Source: Impatiens glandulifera
Lineage: Eukaryota; Streptophyta; Magnoliopsida; Ericales; Balsaminaceae
Length of the DNA: 64,000 bases
NCBI RefSeq assembly: GCF_907164915.1
Contig: NC_061862.1
Span: 126,179,641-126,243,640, forward strand
Direction: 5' to 3'
A program made the position numbers and the translations under genes. Positions 34,160-45,720 of the stretch are shown piece by piece (the stretch's first letter is position 1; each line of letters opens with the position of its first letter). The notes beneath the pieces are model-generated. The model was not told where the DNA came from, did not search any database, and saw only the letters and a list, made by a program, of their open reading frames with translations.

Positions 34160-36161
34160 ATTCATTATTGATTTTCTTTATAAATTTCTTACTCAAATTC
34201 TTATTCGAAATCATTGAGACAGTAAAATACAAATTTAAGAATTTGTTTATTTTAATTCGAATATTACATAAAATAATTGGACTCTTCTCTCGTGGATCGC
34301 GAGTGGCCATTTATTTTGTCCCGATTTCACTTAAGAATTTCTTAAAAACGGAATACATTAAAAATAGATTAAGGAAAATTTACTTAATCTTATCCATAAT
34401 AAATTGAGGGCAATTTACTTAATCTTATCCATTTTAGGGGATTAGAGAATCACAAACCATTTTCACATTAGCTAAGTATAATTATTTTATGACTTTCACA
34501 CCACCTAATTGAAATGATGGTATAATTATTTCACCATCACTGCAATTTGAGGATAAGGATAGGCCAGTGCCTACCTCTAACCCAATATTTTTTTATTAGA
34601 ACACTCTAAATTTAGTGGTTGGTTGATGTTACAAATATATTTCATTTACAATTCAAAATAATTTTTTAAAACATTTATATATAAAATTTAAATATAAAAA
34701 TATTATAATTAAAAACTCAAATATTTTATTCTTTAATGAAACAATTTTATTTTTAAAATCAAAATAAGCTCTAAGGGTCGATTGGTTCAGTTATATTCAC
34801 GTTTGATATTATTCAACTTATTCGAAACAATAATGATTTAGGTGTTATGTTTAATTGTTGGAGCTTATCTTTCTTATTTGTTTTAGATTATACAATTTCT
34901 TTGTTAAATGCTCAATTAAGTTTGTTTTTTTATATTAGGAATAGCTTATTTAATTACGTTATTGTATAATTTTACTTGTTGTTTAACCTTTTATACTAAA
35001 TCCAATAGCCATAATAAAATAAGAGAGTTGTAACCTATTGTTACAGCACAATCAATATAAGTAGTATCCTGCCATAGTCTTCAATTTCATTGTTTTCTGA
35101 ACTTGAGATAATAATAGAAGCAGCTTAAGGCAAGGAGATATATATCAATGGCGCCATTGAATGTCATTATATTATCAAATGAGTTTGTGAGTCCATCCTC
35201 TCCCACCAATTATCCTTTCAAAAAATATCAGGGCGCCTGAATAGAGGTGCCAACTTGATAGACTGCAATGACATGGGCGTTCGATATTTGGAGGCGAAAG
35301 TCGATTCAATGATCATGGACGTGATCGAGTGCCACGAAACAGAAATGGTTGACCCGCTCATACCCAACTTGATGGGAAATGGTGAAGAAGAAGATGATAT
35401 TTTCGCAATCCAAGTTAGCTACTTTAACTGCGGAGGTATCGCAATTGGCACCTATGTCCCACATAAGATTGCAGACGAGGTCTCATTTTTCTCATTCATG
35501 ACGTCGTGGGCTGCCATATCTCACCAACACGATAACATGATTAATATCCTTAAGCCGAGCTTTCCCTCATCATCCCTTTTCCCTCCAAATGAGAAACACG
35601 ATTGCAATCCACTATCCGAAGTCTGGAAAGAGACCCTTGTCACCAGGAGGTTTTTTTTTACGCAAGTAAGATAATTTCAATGAGAGCAAAGGCGAAAATT
35701 GATCATAATAATCTCATTCCCACCCGAGTGGAAGTAGTATCGACTTTCATATGGAAGTATGCTACGGTCAATAAGCCTGACAAACAATACATCGCATTTC
35801 AGGCGGTGAACCTAAGGAGCCGAATGGTGCCTCCATTGTCAGAGCATGCAATTGGTAATCTCGTCGTTCTGGCATATGCATATTGCAGCTACGAATACTC
35901 GAATGATTTAACAATGATGAGAAGGAAGGTGAGGGAAGGGATTCGTAGACTTGACGACGAGTACATAAGGCGTGTTCGAGGGGATTAAGGGTATGTAGTG
36001 ATGATGAAAAATCGGATGAAGATAGAGGAACTGTCAACAAGGGAGGATTCTAATATCTTTAACTTTAGCTGTTGGTGCCAGTTTCCAGTTTATAATGTTG
36101 ATTTTGGTATGGGGAATCCTGTTTGGGCGAGCATAGGCTGTTTTAACATCAAGAACTGCTA
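34160..36161 (+). repeat. Segmental duplication, copy 2 (BAHD locus)
   Basis: Second copy of 13650-16060, including about 1 kb of 5' flank. It is cut at 36161 by the outer Copia-1 insertion, and the final 58 bp of shared sequence resume at 53761. Copy 2 lacks an A/T-rich block present near 14040-14160 of copy 1. Confidence 0.85.
35148..36161 (+). pseudogene. BAHD acyltransferase pseudogene 2, interrupted
   Basis: Starts with the same ATGGCGCCATTGAATGTC as copy 1. It has lost 160 bp (copy 1 positions 14897-15056, covering the region before FAGRLN), which shifts the frame. The catalytic motif is intact here (HKIADEVSFFSFMTSW, near 35460). Further damage: a T-run frameshift near 35650, a GAA-to-TAA change at about 35986, and the Copia-1 insertion at 36161 just after DFGMGNPVWASIG. 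The coding tail (a LLDSKCG-like piece ending EAWVTMN) is stranded at 53761-53818, 17.6 kb away. It is a dead paralogue. Identity to copy 1 is high enough that the duplication is probably not ancient. Confidence 0.88.
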
Positions 36162-36233
36162 TGTTGATAACAAGATGACAAAATATATCTTTCTTATATC
36201 TCAAATAAATTTTTACAACTCTTTATAGGAAAG

Positions 36234-36709
36234 TGTTACGGGCTGCTCATCAAAAACCTCGGTCCTAAAATATTTTATTCATCCGTCTCTCGGCTCAAGT
36301 GTTTATACGAGCCCGTTTATGTTTTTTATGGAATAATTCTGTTTTGTTTACTTTCTCTTTTATCTTTCTTTGAAACCGAATTCTGTTATGTTGGAAGTTT
36401 GTTGTAACCGAATACTCTTGGGTAAATCAGCCTCTTTAAATGGTGATGCCCACCCCACTTTTTGGGGCTATGAATTGAATATTTTGGAACTTGGTGTTTA
36501 AGTTATCTCTCGGCCCTCCTCCCCCTTCTTGGACCGCTAGGTGTGATCTAGTGGTATTTCTCTCCTCCCCTTTCAGCTCTTCTCTCCCTAACCTCGAATT
36601 CTCCTCTAATTCTATGTCCGCTGCGCTAGAGTGTTGAATTTCATCATCAAGAACCCGTTTCTTGAATTAAAGAACTTGAAAGGCTCGGCCATAATTAAAA
36701 CTCCTAACA
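36234..36709 (+). repeat. 5' LTR of the gypsy-type element
   Basis: Begins TGTTACGGGCTGCTCATC and ends ACTCCTAACA. It matches 38823-39297 with a handful of substitutions, such as CTCAAGTG against CCCAAGTG. Confidence 0.95.
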
Positions 36710-36712
36710 TCT

Positions 36713-36724
36713 TGGTATCAGAGC
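36713..36724 (+). other. Primer-binding site
   Basis: TGGTATCAGAGC is complementary to the 3' end of initiator methionine tRNA, 3 bp after the 5' LTR. Confidence 0.92.
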
Positions 36725-36739
36725 TGGCCGATTCTCAAC

Positions 36740-37642
36740 ATGGTAGAAACTCGCCAGCAATCGGAAATGGATGCGCTCAAGGCCCTGATTGAAAACTTAT
36801 CCCAACAAACAGCAGCAATGCAAGCTGCCATAGACCGTAGATTTGATGTTGCTGAAGAAAGAATGGCGGCCCTTGAGAGCGGGGCATCTTGAAACGTGCA
36901 AGAACCCAGCCACAGACCCTATGATGATAATTCTTGCCACGGTCCTTCACCATTTAGGCCCCCACACCCTGGCCAGAACCGCGATCAACACTATGCTCCT
37001 CCTACTCGGCTATCCAAGGTCGATTTTCCTCGGTTTGATGGGTTGGATGTCGAGGGCTGGCTAATTTCTGCCGAGCAATTTTTCAGAGTGGACAAAACTA
37101 AGGATGCCACTAAATTAGAAATCGCCCCCATTCATTTTTCTGGAGAAGCAAGAATGTGGTACGGGTCATATCTTCAAAACCGAAATCATATGGAGGCCCT
37201 ATCTTGGGCCGTGTTCAAGAGAGACCTTATGACTCAATTCGGGCCATCTATACATGATACACCAATGAGACAGCTAATGAATTTAAAACAGGTTGGGTCG
37301 GTTCAAGAATATAACCTCCGGTACATGTCGATCTCTCAAAAGTTATTACATATGCCAAGGGACTACGTCATTGATTGTTATTTGTCCGGTCTAAGGGAAG
37401 AGATTGCGAACTGCATCAGGTTGCAATTTTCAGATTCTTTAAATGAAGCAATGGCCATGGCTAAAGTCCAAGAAGCAACATATCGGTCCTTAATGAGCAG
37501 TGGTAACTTGTACAGCGCTGAAGCATCATTGTTTCCCACGCCATCAATATCAACACAGCCGGGCCGAGCACCAATACTGAATTCAAGAATTCATCATATG
37601 GGTCCTCTTCAAATGCAAACCAGGGCCATGCTAAGCAATTAG
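36740..37642 (+). pseudogene. Gag of the gypsy-type element
   Basis: The natural start is the ATG at 36740 (MVETRQQSEMDALKALIENL), 30 bp after the LTR. A TGA at 36890 interrupts the frame after 50 codons, and it then runs open to 37642. The capsid-type retrotransposon gag domain lies around residues 85-250: FPRFDGLDVEGWLISAEQFF, HFSGEARMWYGSYLQ, LMTQFGPSIHDTPMRQLMNL and QVGSVQEYNLRYMSISQKLL. It would form the particle core. The frame shifts before the zinc knuckle at 37670. Apart from one nonsense codon and this shift it is well kept. Confidence 0.85.
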
Positions 37643-37653
37643 ACTCAGCCTGA

Positions 37654-38745
37654 ATGGATGAAAAGCGAAAGAAGGGTCTATGCTATTCTTGCTATGAAAA
37701 ATGGCAACCAAACCATAGGTGTAAATCCAAGTTATTCATGGTTTCGGCCAATCAAGAAGATCAAGAACCTGACCAAGAACCTGTTTTGGATGATTTACCT
37801 TCATTGCTCGGCTCAAGGGATGAACCAGCCATATCCTTACATGCCCTGACCGGGTCTAAAGCCTTCCAAACGCTCCAGATTCTTGGCAAAGTTGGGAACC
37901 TGCCGGTGGTGATCTTGATCGATACAGACAGCACCCACAATTTTATCAATAACAGGATTTTGGAGAAAATAAACCACAAAAGCATTGCGACCCAGGTACA
38001 ATCGGTTAGAGTGGTTGATGGATCTAATGTTTTATGTTCTAGTGTTTGCAAAGACTTGAAGTGGTCGATGGAAGGCAATGAATACCAAACAGAAATGAAG
38101 GTAATTTCCATGGACGGTTATGATATTGTGTTGGGAATTGAATGGCTGATTACTCTAGGCCCGTCTTCTTGGGACTTTGAAAAGCTGACCCTATCTTATG
38201 ATAAGCACGACAGAACCACGGTCCTTAAAGGGATTCCTTGGTCGCAGGCCAGTTTGATGCATGGAAACCAGTTGGAAAAGACCTTAGATGAATATATTGT
38301 TGCTGCCAAAACGCAAGTAAAGAGTAAGCCCGAAGGCCAAACTGTTTCACTAGCTGCAATGACCTTGGAAGATATTCCTAATGATCTAATTAGAAGCTAT
38401 GGTTCATTCGATGCTGCTGTTATGCTGGTTCAGGAAAAAGACTTGGCCTGGATTTTTGAGCCAAGTATGGAGTTTAATCAAAGTTGGAAGAAATTATTTT
38501 TGCACCAGGCGCTGGGGACATTTCAGCAACCAAGGCCAGCTCTAAACACTGAAAAACTCGACCTTGGGTGCACAGAAATTCCAGAAAGGGGCGGAGTGGC
38601 AAGCGACCCGGCAGCGCAAAGGACCGCAAGGACCCGGCCAGTTCCACTACTGAAGGGATTCTGCCGAAAGTTTTTTGTGAAAATACGGTCTTATGTTGCG
38701 ACCTTTGCTGAAAATGCCGAAGCCCGACCGAAGCAAAAGTTTTGA
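37654..38745 (+). pseudogene. Zinc knuckle and protease-like region, pol deleted
   Basis: Begins with the nucleocapsid knuckle GLCYSCYEKWQPNHRCKSKL (C-x2-C-x7-H-x-C, usual for this group). The aspartic protease follows: VVILIDTDSTHNFINNRIL, where the active-site DSG/DTG reads DTD, so the conserved glycine is lost, and then GYDIVLGIEWLITLGP. After about residue 270, where RT should start, the sequence is unrelated to RT and runs Arg/Pro-rich to a stop at 38745. RT, RNase H and integrase are absent, and only about 60 bp separate the stop from the polypurine tract. It cannot be autonomous. Confidence 0.82.
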
Positions 38746-38807
38746 AGTTGAAGATGCATATTAGAGGCTGACCAGTCCATGTTCTTTTCGTCGAGGGCGA
38801 CGAACTT

Positions 38808-38822
38808 CGAAGGGGGGGATAA
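38808..38822 (+). other. Polypurine tract
   Basis: CGAAGGGGGGGATAA directly before the 3' LTR start TGTTACGGG. Confidence 0.85.
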
Positions 38823-39297
38823 TGTTACGGGCTGCTCATCAAAAACCTCGGTCCTAAAATATTTTATTCATCCGTCTCTCGGCCCAAGTGTTTATACGGG
38901 CCCGTTTATGTTTTTTATGGAATAATTCTGTTTTGTTTACTTTCTCTTTTATCTTTCTTTGAAACCGAATTCTGTTATGTTGGAAGTTTGTTCTAACCGA
39001 ATACTCTTGGGTAAATCAGCCTCTTTAAATGGTGATGCCCACCCCACTTTTTGGGGCTATGAATTGAATATTTTGGAACTTGGTGTTTAAGTTATCTCTC
39101 GGCCCTCCTCCCCCTTCTTGGACCGCTAGGTGTGATCTAGTGGTATTTCTCTCCTCCCCTTCGGCTCTTCTCTCCCTAACCTCGAATTCTCCTCTAATTC
39201 TATGTCCGCTGCGCTAGAGTGTTGAATTCCATCATCAAGAACCCGTTTCTTGAATTAAAGAACTTGAAAGGCTCGGCCATAATTAAAACTCCTAACA
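38823..39297 (+). repeat. 3' LTR of the gypsy-type element
   Basis: 475 bp, near-identical to 36234-36709, ending CTCCTAACA before the TSD GAAAG. Confidence 0.95.
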
Positions 39298-39480
39298 GAA
39301 AGCATAGACTCCTCATATGCTTCACTCTTCAAATGACAAAACAAAATTATTCTGCATATTAAATAGCCCCCACTCAAATCTCTTGGTTATCCCACTCATC
39401 CCTAGTTATTACTCTATTAAACATTAAAAAACCAAATAACATATTAATTTAAGTTTATTCAACAAATTTCCCTCTTAAAC

Positions 39481-41250
39481 TTAAATATTCTTACCATCTC
39501 TCATTTCAATCAGCCTTTTACAACTCTCCAATAGTGTGGTTGATAATTGTTTGGTGAATATGTCAACGGCTTGAGCTCGACTTTCAACATGCTCCAACTC
39601 AACCTTTCCTTCTTTGACTTGGGCTCGAATGAAATGAAATTGTACGTCAATTTGCTTGCTCCTTCCGTGATTAACTTGATTCTTTGCCAACTCGATCGTC
39701 GACTTGTTATCAACTCTAATCACAGTCCCTTCATCTTGGATTACTCCCAAATGCCTTAATAAATTTGAAAGCCATATTGCATGACACACACTCCAAGAGG
39801 TCTCCACATACTCTGCCTTGCAGGTCGACAGAGATACAATAGGTTGCTTCTTTGACAACCAAGTAAAAGCCGTATTTCCGAGTAGGAATACATAACCCGA
39901 AGTACTTTTCCGGTCATCAACATCACCACACCAATCACTATCAGAGTAAGCCACTAATCAGTAGTTATCTGATTTTGAATAGAAAATACCAAGTGAATGA
40001 GTTCCTCGAACATATCTAAGAATTCTCTTCAAGGCTTCCAATGTGTATAGCTTGGATTCTCCATGAATCTGCTTGTTATCTCAACACTCAACATTAGGTC
40101 GGGTCTCGTGCTTGTAAGATATCTTAGACTTTTGACTAAGCTTCGATATCTCCTAGCATCAGCTCGTTCTCCTCCATCAAATTTTGAGAGTTTAGTGCCT
40201 GGTTCCATTGGAGTTGAAACTGGGTTGCAGTCCTCCATTTTAAACTTCTTTAAAATTTCAAGCGCATACCTCTCTTGGGATATAAAAATCCCTTCCTCCG
40301 GCTGCTTCACTTCTAGGCCAATAAAATATTTCATCAAACCTACGTCTGTCATCTCGAATCCTTCTTCATTACCTCCTTCAACTCCTCAATCAGTTTTTTG
40401 TTGCTTCCGATGAATATGAGGTCGTCGACATAGAGAGCGACTACCATCATATCATTTTCTGATTTCTTTGTGTACAAGGCATGCTCGTACGGATATTGTT
40501 GGTACCCATTTTTCTTGAAATACTCGTCAATTCTCTCATTCCATACACGAGGAGCCTGCTTCAGCTCATAGAAGGTTTTTCTCAATCTCAACACCTTCTT
40601 CTCATCACCTCTCTTCATATACCCAAGTGGTTGCTCGACGTACACCTCCTCCTTCAGCACTCCATTTAGAAAGGCTGATTTCACATCCATCTGTAGAATC
40701 GGCCATTGGTTTTGAGAAGCTAACGAGATGAGAAGTCGGATTGACTCCATTCTCGTGATATGAGCAAAGACTTCATCATAATCGATTCCCTCCTTTTGTC
40801 TATAGCCCTTCACCACAGGTCGAGCCTTATAACGCTTAACCTCTCCTTCGACATTCATCTTTTTTTGTACACCCATTTTACTCCAATGGGTCGAGTTCCT
40901 TCAGGAAGGTCGGTAACTCCCAGGTTTTACTGCGTTCAATTGCCCCAATTTCTTCATCCATAGTCGATCTTCATTTCTCGTCTTGTACGACTTTCTCAAA
41001 ATTCAAATCTTCTGAGTCGGCGAGGAGACATACAATGTGGACTTCATTTGTAGTGTCATATATCTCCCGTAGACTTCTCATTCTAGGTTATAGAGGCTCA
41101 GATTCATCTTCTAAAATCTCGGTGGTTGTTGATATTAGAGGCATAACAATATTTGAACTTGTTTCTTCCTCAATCGGGTTACTCCAGTTCCATGTCATTG
41201 ATTCCTCCACGTGAACATCTTGACTCAACACCAATTTCTTATTAATAGAA
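39481..41250 (-). pseudogene. Copia-1 RT-RNase H
   Basis: The RNase H domain is open from 39954 to 39481: SDSDWCGDVDDRKSTSGY, LSKKQPIVSLSTCKAEYVE, RVDNKSTIELAKN and QVDVFHF-like QIDVQFHFIRAQVKEG. RT lies at 40876-40029: [58 protein letters not shown] and the catalytic YVDDLIFIGSNKK, broken by a frameshift near 40350. Upstream (40876-41250) stops appear in the linker toward integrase, and the frame is then cut by element C at 41250. The subgroup differs from A, B and C, with a much shorter LTR. Inactive. Confidence 0.85.
41246..41250. repeat. TSD of element C, left
   Basis: TAGAA here and at 53359-53363, the 5 bp host duplication made when element C entered the Copia-1 integrase gene. Confidence 0.9.
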
Positions 41251-42498
41251 TGTTAGGATCTAGGTCGCGGCTGGCGGACCGGGGTCTGGCCGGTTAGCGC
41301 GTCTCACTCAAAGGTTGGTGATTTATCCGGTTAGATATTAACACCGGGGTTTCAATACTACACAAACTGTCACAAACCCTTGAACCGAGTTCAAATGCGG
41401 AAGTGGTTTGTTTCAGGTTGAAGCAGCACACACACTAGATGGACATAACCGGATTTAAATAAGGTCGGTTTGGAGTATAGTGGGTCGGTTTTGGGACTCG
41501 GTAATTCGGTTTGAGTAGAATCGGTTAGAGTACAAGGCTGGCAGAAAATAAGTAACAAGGCAGAATTTTATGGATGTTCGGAGATAAACTCCTACGTCAC
41601 CCCTTCCTCTCGAAACCGCGAGAAGGATATTCACTAATGAATATACAAACACAATCCGATCGAGACTTATTTGCTGCTCGATAACACTCGTACAATTTTA
41701 CCCGAAATTGTAATCACTCTTCAAATAAATACTTAAGCTCTAAACATTGTAGAGAGATAAACTTGAAATAAATCTTAGAGCTTGTAGTTGGTAGAACTTA
41801 TATCGTTTTTTTTTTCACTTGTTGCTAGAACTCTGGTAACCATACGATCAAAACTTGGGTTGTTGAAATCTCTTAGATCTGCCTTTACTCCTCTTCAGCT
41901 CCTTCTTTTATAGGTGAAATGTGCCAATGGTCACATTTCATTTCCTTGAGTTTGATTGGTTGAGCAGAGGTTCAGTGATTCAGACATGGCGGTCTAGGCT
42001 TCAGACCTGGCGGTCTAGGCTTCTAGTGTGTAGGTCAAACCGGCTAGGTTTGTCTTTTACTCAATATGGCAACTGTCGGTTGGACAGTTGCCTGTACCTG
42101 GAGGATTGCGTCTCAGATTTATCCTGGAGTGGAAAGATCTTGTCGGACGATCTTCTGCAGCCTGCATACTGTCTTCAGACTTGTATGAATATGGCAATAC
42201 TAAAGTCTGTCCTTTCGGTATCATCCTCAACAGATACTCGAAGTATCTATTTGTACTGGTCGGTTGTTTATGTTAACCGGATGACTTCCGGTTTTTCCAT
42301 AACTTCAGATTGACTGAATGTTCAATGATTTTGGCCTTTTTATCTGACCGGTCTTGTCTCCTTGTTCGGTTGGATTGCTTGACCGGTTGAGAAACTTGAC
42401 CGGTTGAGTAACTTGACCAGTTGAGTAGCTTTAATTGTTCCTGCACAAGAAGTTTGTTTTTGTTAAGTTCTATTTATCCGATCTAATTTTATCTAACA
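41251..42498 (-). repeat. 3' LTR of element C
   Basis: 1,248 bp from TGTTAGGATCTAGG to TTATCTAACA. Compared with the 5' LTR it is longer near 41400-41500, has a 20 bp duplication around GGCGGTCTAGGCTTC (near 41990), and has one unit fewer of the 17 bp minisatellite. Confidence 0.93.
42379..42429. repeat. 17 bp LTR minisatellite, three units
   Basis: Units of TTGACCGGTTGAGTAAC type with the palindrome ACCGGT at the centre. The 5' LTR copy (53222-53289) has four units, so the array changed after insertion or during reverse transcription. Confidence 0.85.
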
Positions 42499-42694
42499 AT
42501 TTCTCCCTTTTTGATTATTTTATTCAACATATTCAAAACTATGTAAGAATGCAAGTGTAGGTCGGTTGTTTTTAATTTATTTGGTCGGATTTTTGGAAAC
42601 TGACTTAGAAGAATTTTTCGAAAAATTTTGGAAAAATTTTGAGAAAATTTTTATAACTTTACCTTTTTATCTTATCAATTTCTCCCTTTTTGAT
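42497..42694 (-). other. Duplicated polypurine tract region
   Basis: Minus strand ATCAAAAAGGGAGAAATTG occurs next to the 3' LTR (42497-42515) and again at 42676-42694, each with the same downstream context (AATATTCAAAACTATGTAAG on the plus strand). Multiple polypurine tracts before the 3' LTR are described for Sireviruses. Confidence 0.75.
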
Positions 42695-42849
42695 TATTTT
42701 ATTTAAAATATTCAAAACTATGTAAGAGTGCAAGTGTAGGCCGGTTTCCAAAAATACGTGATATATATATAAAATATACTAAGGTAAAATACTTGATATA
42801 AAGTCAAACTAAAGTAGACATAGGAAATATAAGTAAAGAGAGAGGGCCC

Positions 42850-45484
42850 CTATTTCTTTGATCTGGGCGGCAAGAATTTTTCCAGCTGTGCATTAGTTGG
42901 TTTCCCCTTGACCGCTGGAACCGGCCTGGATGAGGATCCTTGACCACCAGAAGTGCCGGTGAACGGAGAGGCCGGTGGAGCAAATGATCTGATTGGAACT
43001 ACATCAAGACTTCGCAGTCTTTTGGTTAGCGGTACGCCTTCGTCCTCGAGATCTACATTTTCCTGTGAAACCGGGTTGCTTGGAGGGTCGATAACCGTGT
43101 CAGTAACTCTGTCCAATAACTTTGAAACCGCCGCCCTCTTGGAAGAATTCTTTCTCTTTCTTGTAGTTGGACCGGACGGGGGAGCAGACTCTTTGGACTT
43201 GTGATGAGCCTCGGCGAAATCATTGTATGCAGTATGTTGGCCGATTAGTCGAGCCGCGTCTTCATTCTGCTGAACCACTATGGCCGGTCCCAAGTTTTCT
43301 AATGTCTGCAGACGTCCGGCCAGGTTCGCATCTACCACCGCCGTTTCCTTTTGAAGTCGGTTTTGCTCGTCCAAGGCATCCTGAAGCTTCTGGGCCGCGA
43401 GAGCATTTGCCTCCTCAAGTGCCTTATCGGCAGCCAACTTTGCCTCTATTAATTCCGCCACCTGTTCGGTGACCGCCTTTAGTTCAACCTCAGTTTTGCA
43501 TGTTTTTCGTCAAGCTTTACCACCCTCTCAAGTGTAGAGCCGACCTGGGCACCGGATTGAGCCAGATCCTCATAAATCTTCTTCAGCCTTTGATCGGTTG
43601 TTACTTGGGATCGCTCCGTCACACCGACCTTTTGGCTGGTAAGAGCGAGGTCGGTCACCAACTTCTTAGTCGCCTCCTCCAATGCCTTAGTTCTGTCAAG
43701 ATGACCGTTGTACAACTGATCGGTCGTGCCGTAGTTGTCTTCAACGGACGTGATCCGGTCGACCGCGAATTTTAACTCTTTGTTTGTCGTCTCAATCATC
43801 TCGACTGATTTAGCCGCGGTTTCTTTGATCTTCTTTTTCCACAGTCGAATGGCGGTATTGACAAATTCCTCGATAAGGTTCTTTACCCTATCTTTCCCGG
43901 TTTGAACAGAGACTCGCTGGTCGGTGAGAGGTGTACCCGTCCTGAGTTCGGTGCTGTTGATTTCCTGTTCCGGAGGAGGAGAGGAATGCTGATTTTTGGT
44001 CGGATTCGGACTGCCATCATCCTCAGGTGGGGATCTGGAGAAGTTCGACGTCTCCTGGTGCTCGGGCTTCGCTTCTAGCCGTGCCATCTCCTCGGTCAGT
44101 TCCCGTTCCTTGACCGCTAGAATATCTAACACCAAGAGCTCAAGTTGAGAGTCTGCTGCCCCTGGGATATGTTTTTCTTGGAGACGTCGGATGTGTTCGG
44201 TGAGCCCCAGTAACCGAACATGCGGTTCGACCATCCTACTTCGTCCTAGGGCGGTCATGACGCTCTGAGCCTTTGTGAGGCTGACTACCTCCGCCTCCAT
44301 CTCAACCAGCTTCTCGAATTTCAGGTCAACAGTGAGATCCGGTAGAATATTTTTGTAGAATATTTGATGTCGGTGCAAGGCCCATTGATAGTAGACGTCG
44401 GTTGCCGCGTGAGCCTGCTCATGAATCTCTTCCATGATTCTGCTGACAAGGTCCTCGGCCGTTTGCCGGGTGTGTTCATACGCGGATTCATCTTCCTCTT
44501 GTAGTTTGTCCAAGCCGTCATCAACATCATCATGTCAGACCGATTGGATTCGACTATTGGTCCTTTCCCTTTACCGGTCTGATCTTCTCCGGTGTGTTGT
44601 GAAGCGGTTCGGCCAGAGCTGGATGCCAAATTTTCAGTGTTGAGGGTGTCGGACCGCGGATTAGCCGATCCGGTTGGTTGCCTATCCCCCTTGCTTCCAG
44701 ATTTTTCTTTGACCGGAGCCGTTTTCTTTTTAGCTTGTTTCTTCTTTCGGCCGCATGTAGAACCGGAGGCCTTCTTTTTTCTTTGCTTGTCCTCCGGTTT
44801 GATAAACTGGTGGGATTTTATAACTTTGCTGGGGGCAAGGAAGACACTAGGGCCGGTGTTCATGTTGAAGTGACGCATCAGTTTACCGAGTGGGATGGCG
44901 TATCCCGATGACCGATTGGATGTCGGATCCACCATCTCACATAAGTTTGAGAAAATCACCTTCTCCTAGTTGATGTTGATGCCGTTGACCAAACCGGCAA
45001 TCATCTCAATCTTTATCCGGGTGAGGCTGTTAAAGTTGCCTCCTCGCGCTTGAACCGATTAGGTGAAGATATCGCACAGCGGTCTATATTCCGGTTTAAG
45101 TGAGGATTTCTTACCGGATACCGCGATAGGAACCTCCGTATCCGAAAGATCTCGGCAAGCCTCCTGGAAAGTTTCCTCGTCTATGGCCACCGAGAAGTCA
45201 CTCCCCTCGGTTGGTAGATGCAGTACCTCAACAACCGACTCCTTCGTCAGGTTGAGCCGTTGTTCGCATATAGTTGCGATGATTGTCCCCTCGGTGAGGA
45301 TGGCAGTTTGGAAGAATTTGTTGACCGCATCCTGATATAAGACGAATGGCCCGCTCAGAAAGTGTTCGAGGCCGGATTCGGAGATCTGGGTTAACACCCG
45401 CTTTGCCTCCGCCGAACCGTTCGCCCGAACTACATCGAAGTCGACTTGGACGATGTGTTTGAACAACACAGATTCGCGACCCAT
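42850..45484 (-). pseudogene. Accessory ORF b of element C (about 880 codons)
   Basis: The largest of the post-pol ORFs. The N-terminal part (45484-45059) starts MGRESVLFKHIVQVDFDVVR and has GLEHFLSGPFVLYQDAVNKF, VLHLPTEGSDFS and LKPEYRPLCDIFT, the same pattern as accessory ORFs a, A and B. Stops near 45061 and 44970 interrupt it. Then comes a Lys-rich stretch (RKKKQAKKKTAPVKEK, near 44750) that looks like a nuclear localisation signal, and in a shifted frame a long heptad-like region rich in Glu, Leu and Lys (44510-43480 and 43461-43200), probably coiled coil. The tail is Ser/Pro-rich. No signal peptide or membrane segment is seen, so env-like describes its position only. Function unknown. 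Confidence 0.7.
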
Positions 45485-45593
45485 TGTAGTTTGAATAAAT
45501 CGAAGGATCGAAGAATTGAAAGTTTTGAGAGGTTTGAGAGCTAGAGAGAGAAAGACGATTCGCGTGAGAGTTAAAGAAAATGGCTAAGGACCC

Positions 45594-45602
45594 TATTTAT
45601 AG
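45594..45602 (-). promoter_or_regulatory. TATA box upstream of accessory ORF b
   Basis: Minus strand CTATAAATAGGG, 110 bp upstream of the ATG at 45484, with a CT-rich tract (CTTTCTCTCTCTAG, 45541-45554) between them. This is standard plant core promoter and leader layout, inside a retrotransposon. Confidence 0.55.
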
Positions 45603-45720
45603 TCGCGGGTTGGAATTCCAACCGCCGCGAACCGTCACATCAGGATTGGGCGGGAATTTTCCCTCCAAAATTCTTTGGGCGGCAAACGATGGGCGGGAAA
45701 CTTTGAGCGGGCTTTTGATG

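Larger units (their letters stand above)
36234..39297 (+). mobile_element. Gag/protease-only gypsy-type LTR element
   Basis: Complete LTR element with 5 bp TSD GAAAG (36229-36233 and 39298-39302). The LTRs are 36234-36709 and 38823-39297 (476 and 475 bp), start TGTTACGGGC and end CTCCTAACA, and differ at only a few positions, so the insertion is young. It has a primer site, gag, zinc knuckle, a protease-like region and a polypurine tract, but no RT, RNase H or integrase. It must have moved with enzymes from a relative, or it lost pol after insertion. Confidence 0.92.

Noticed and set aside
37654..38745. Full gypsy polyprotein
   Set aside because: The frame looks long enough to begin RT, but no RT, RNase H or integrase motif appears before the stop and the 3' LTR.
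41921..42313. 130-codon plus-strand ORF, with a shorter twin at 52785-53156
   Set aside because: Both copies lie in the LTRs of element C at the same position, on the strand opposite to the element. The similarity reflects LTR duplication and not a gene family.
43167..44911. Plus-strand ORFs opposite accessory ORF b
   Set aside because: They are antisense shadows of a GC-richer coding region and have no recognisable domain.
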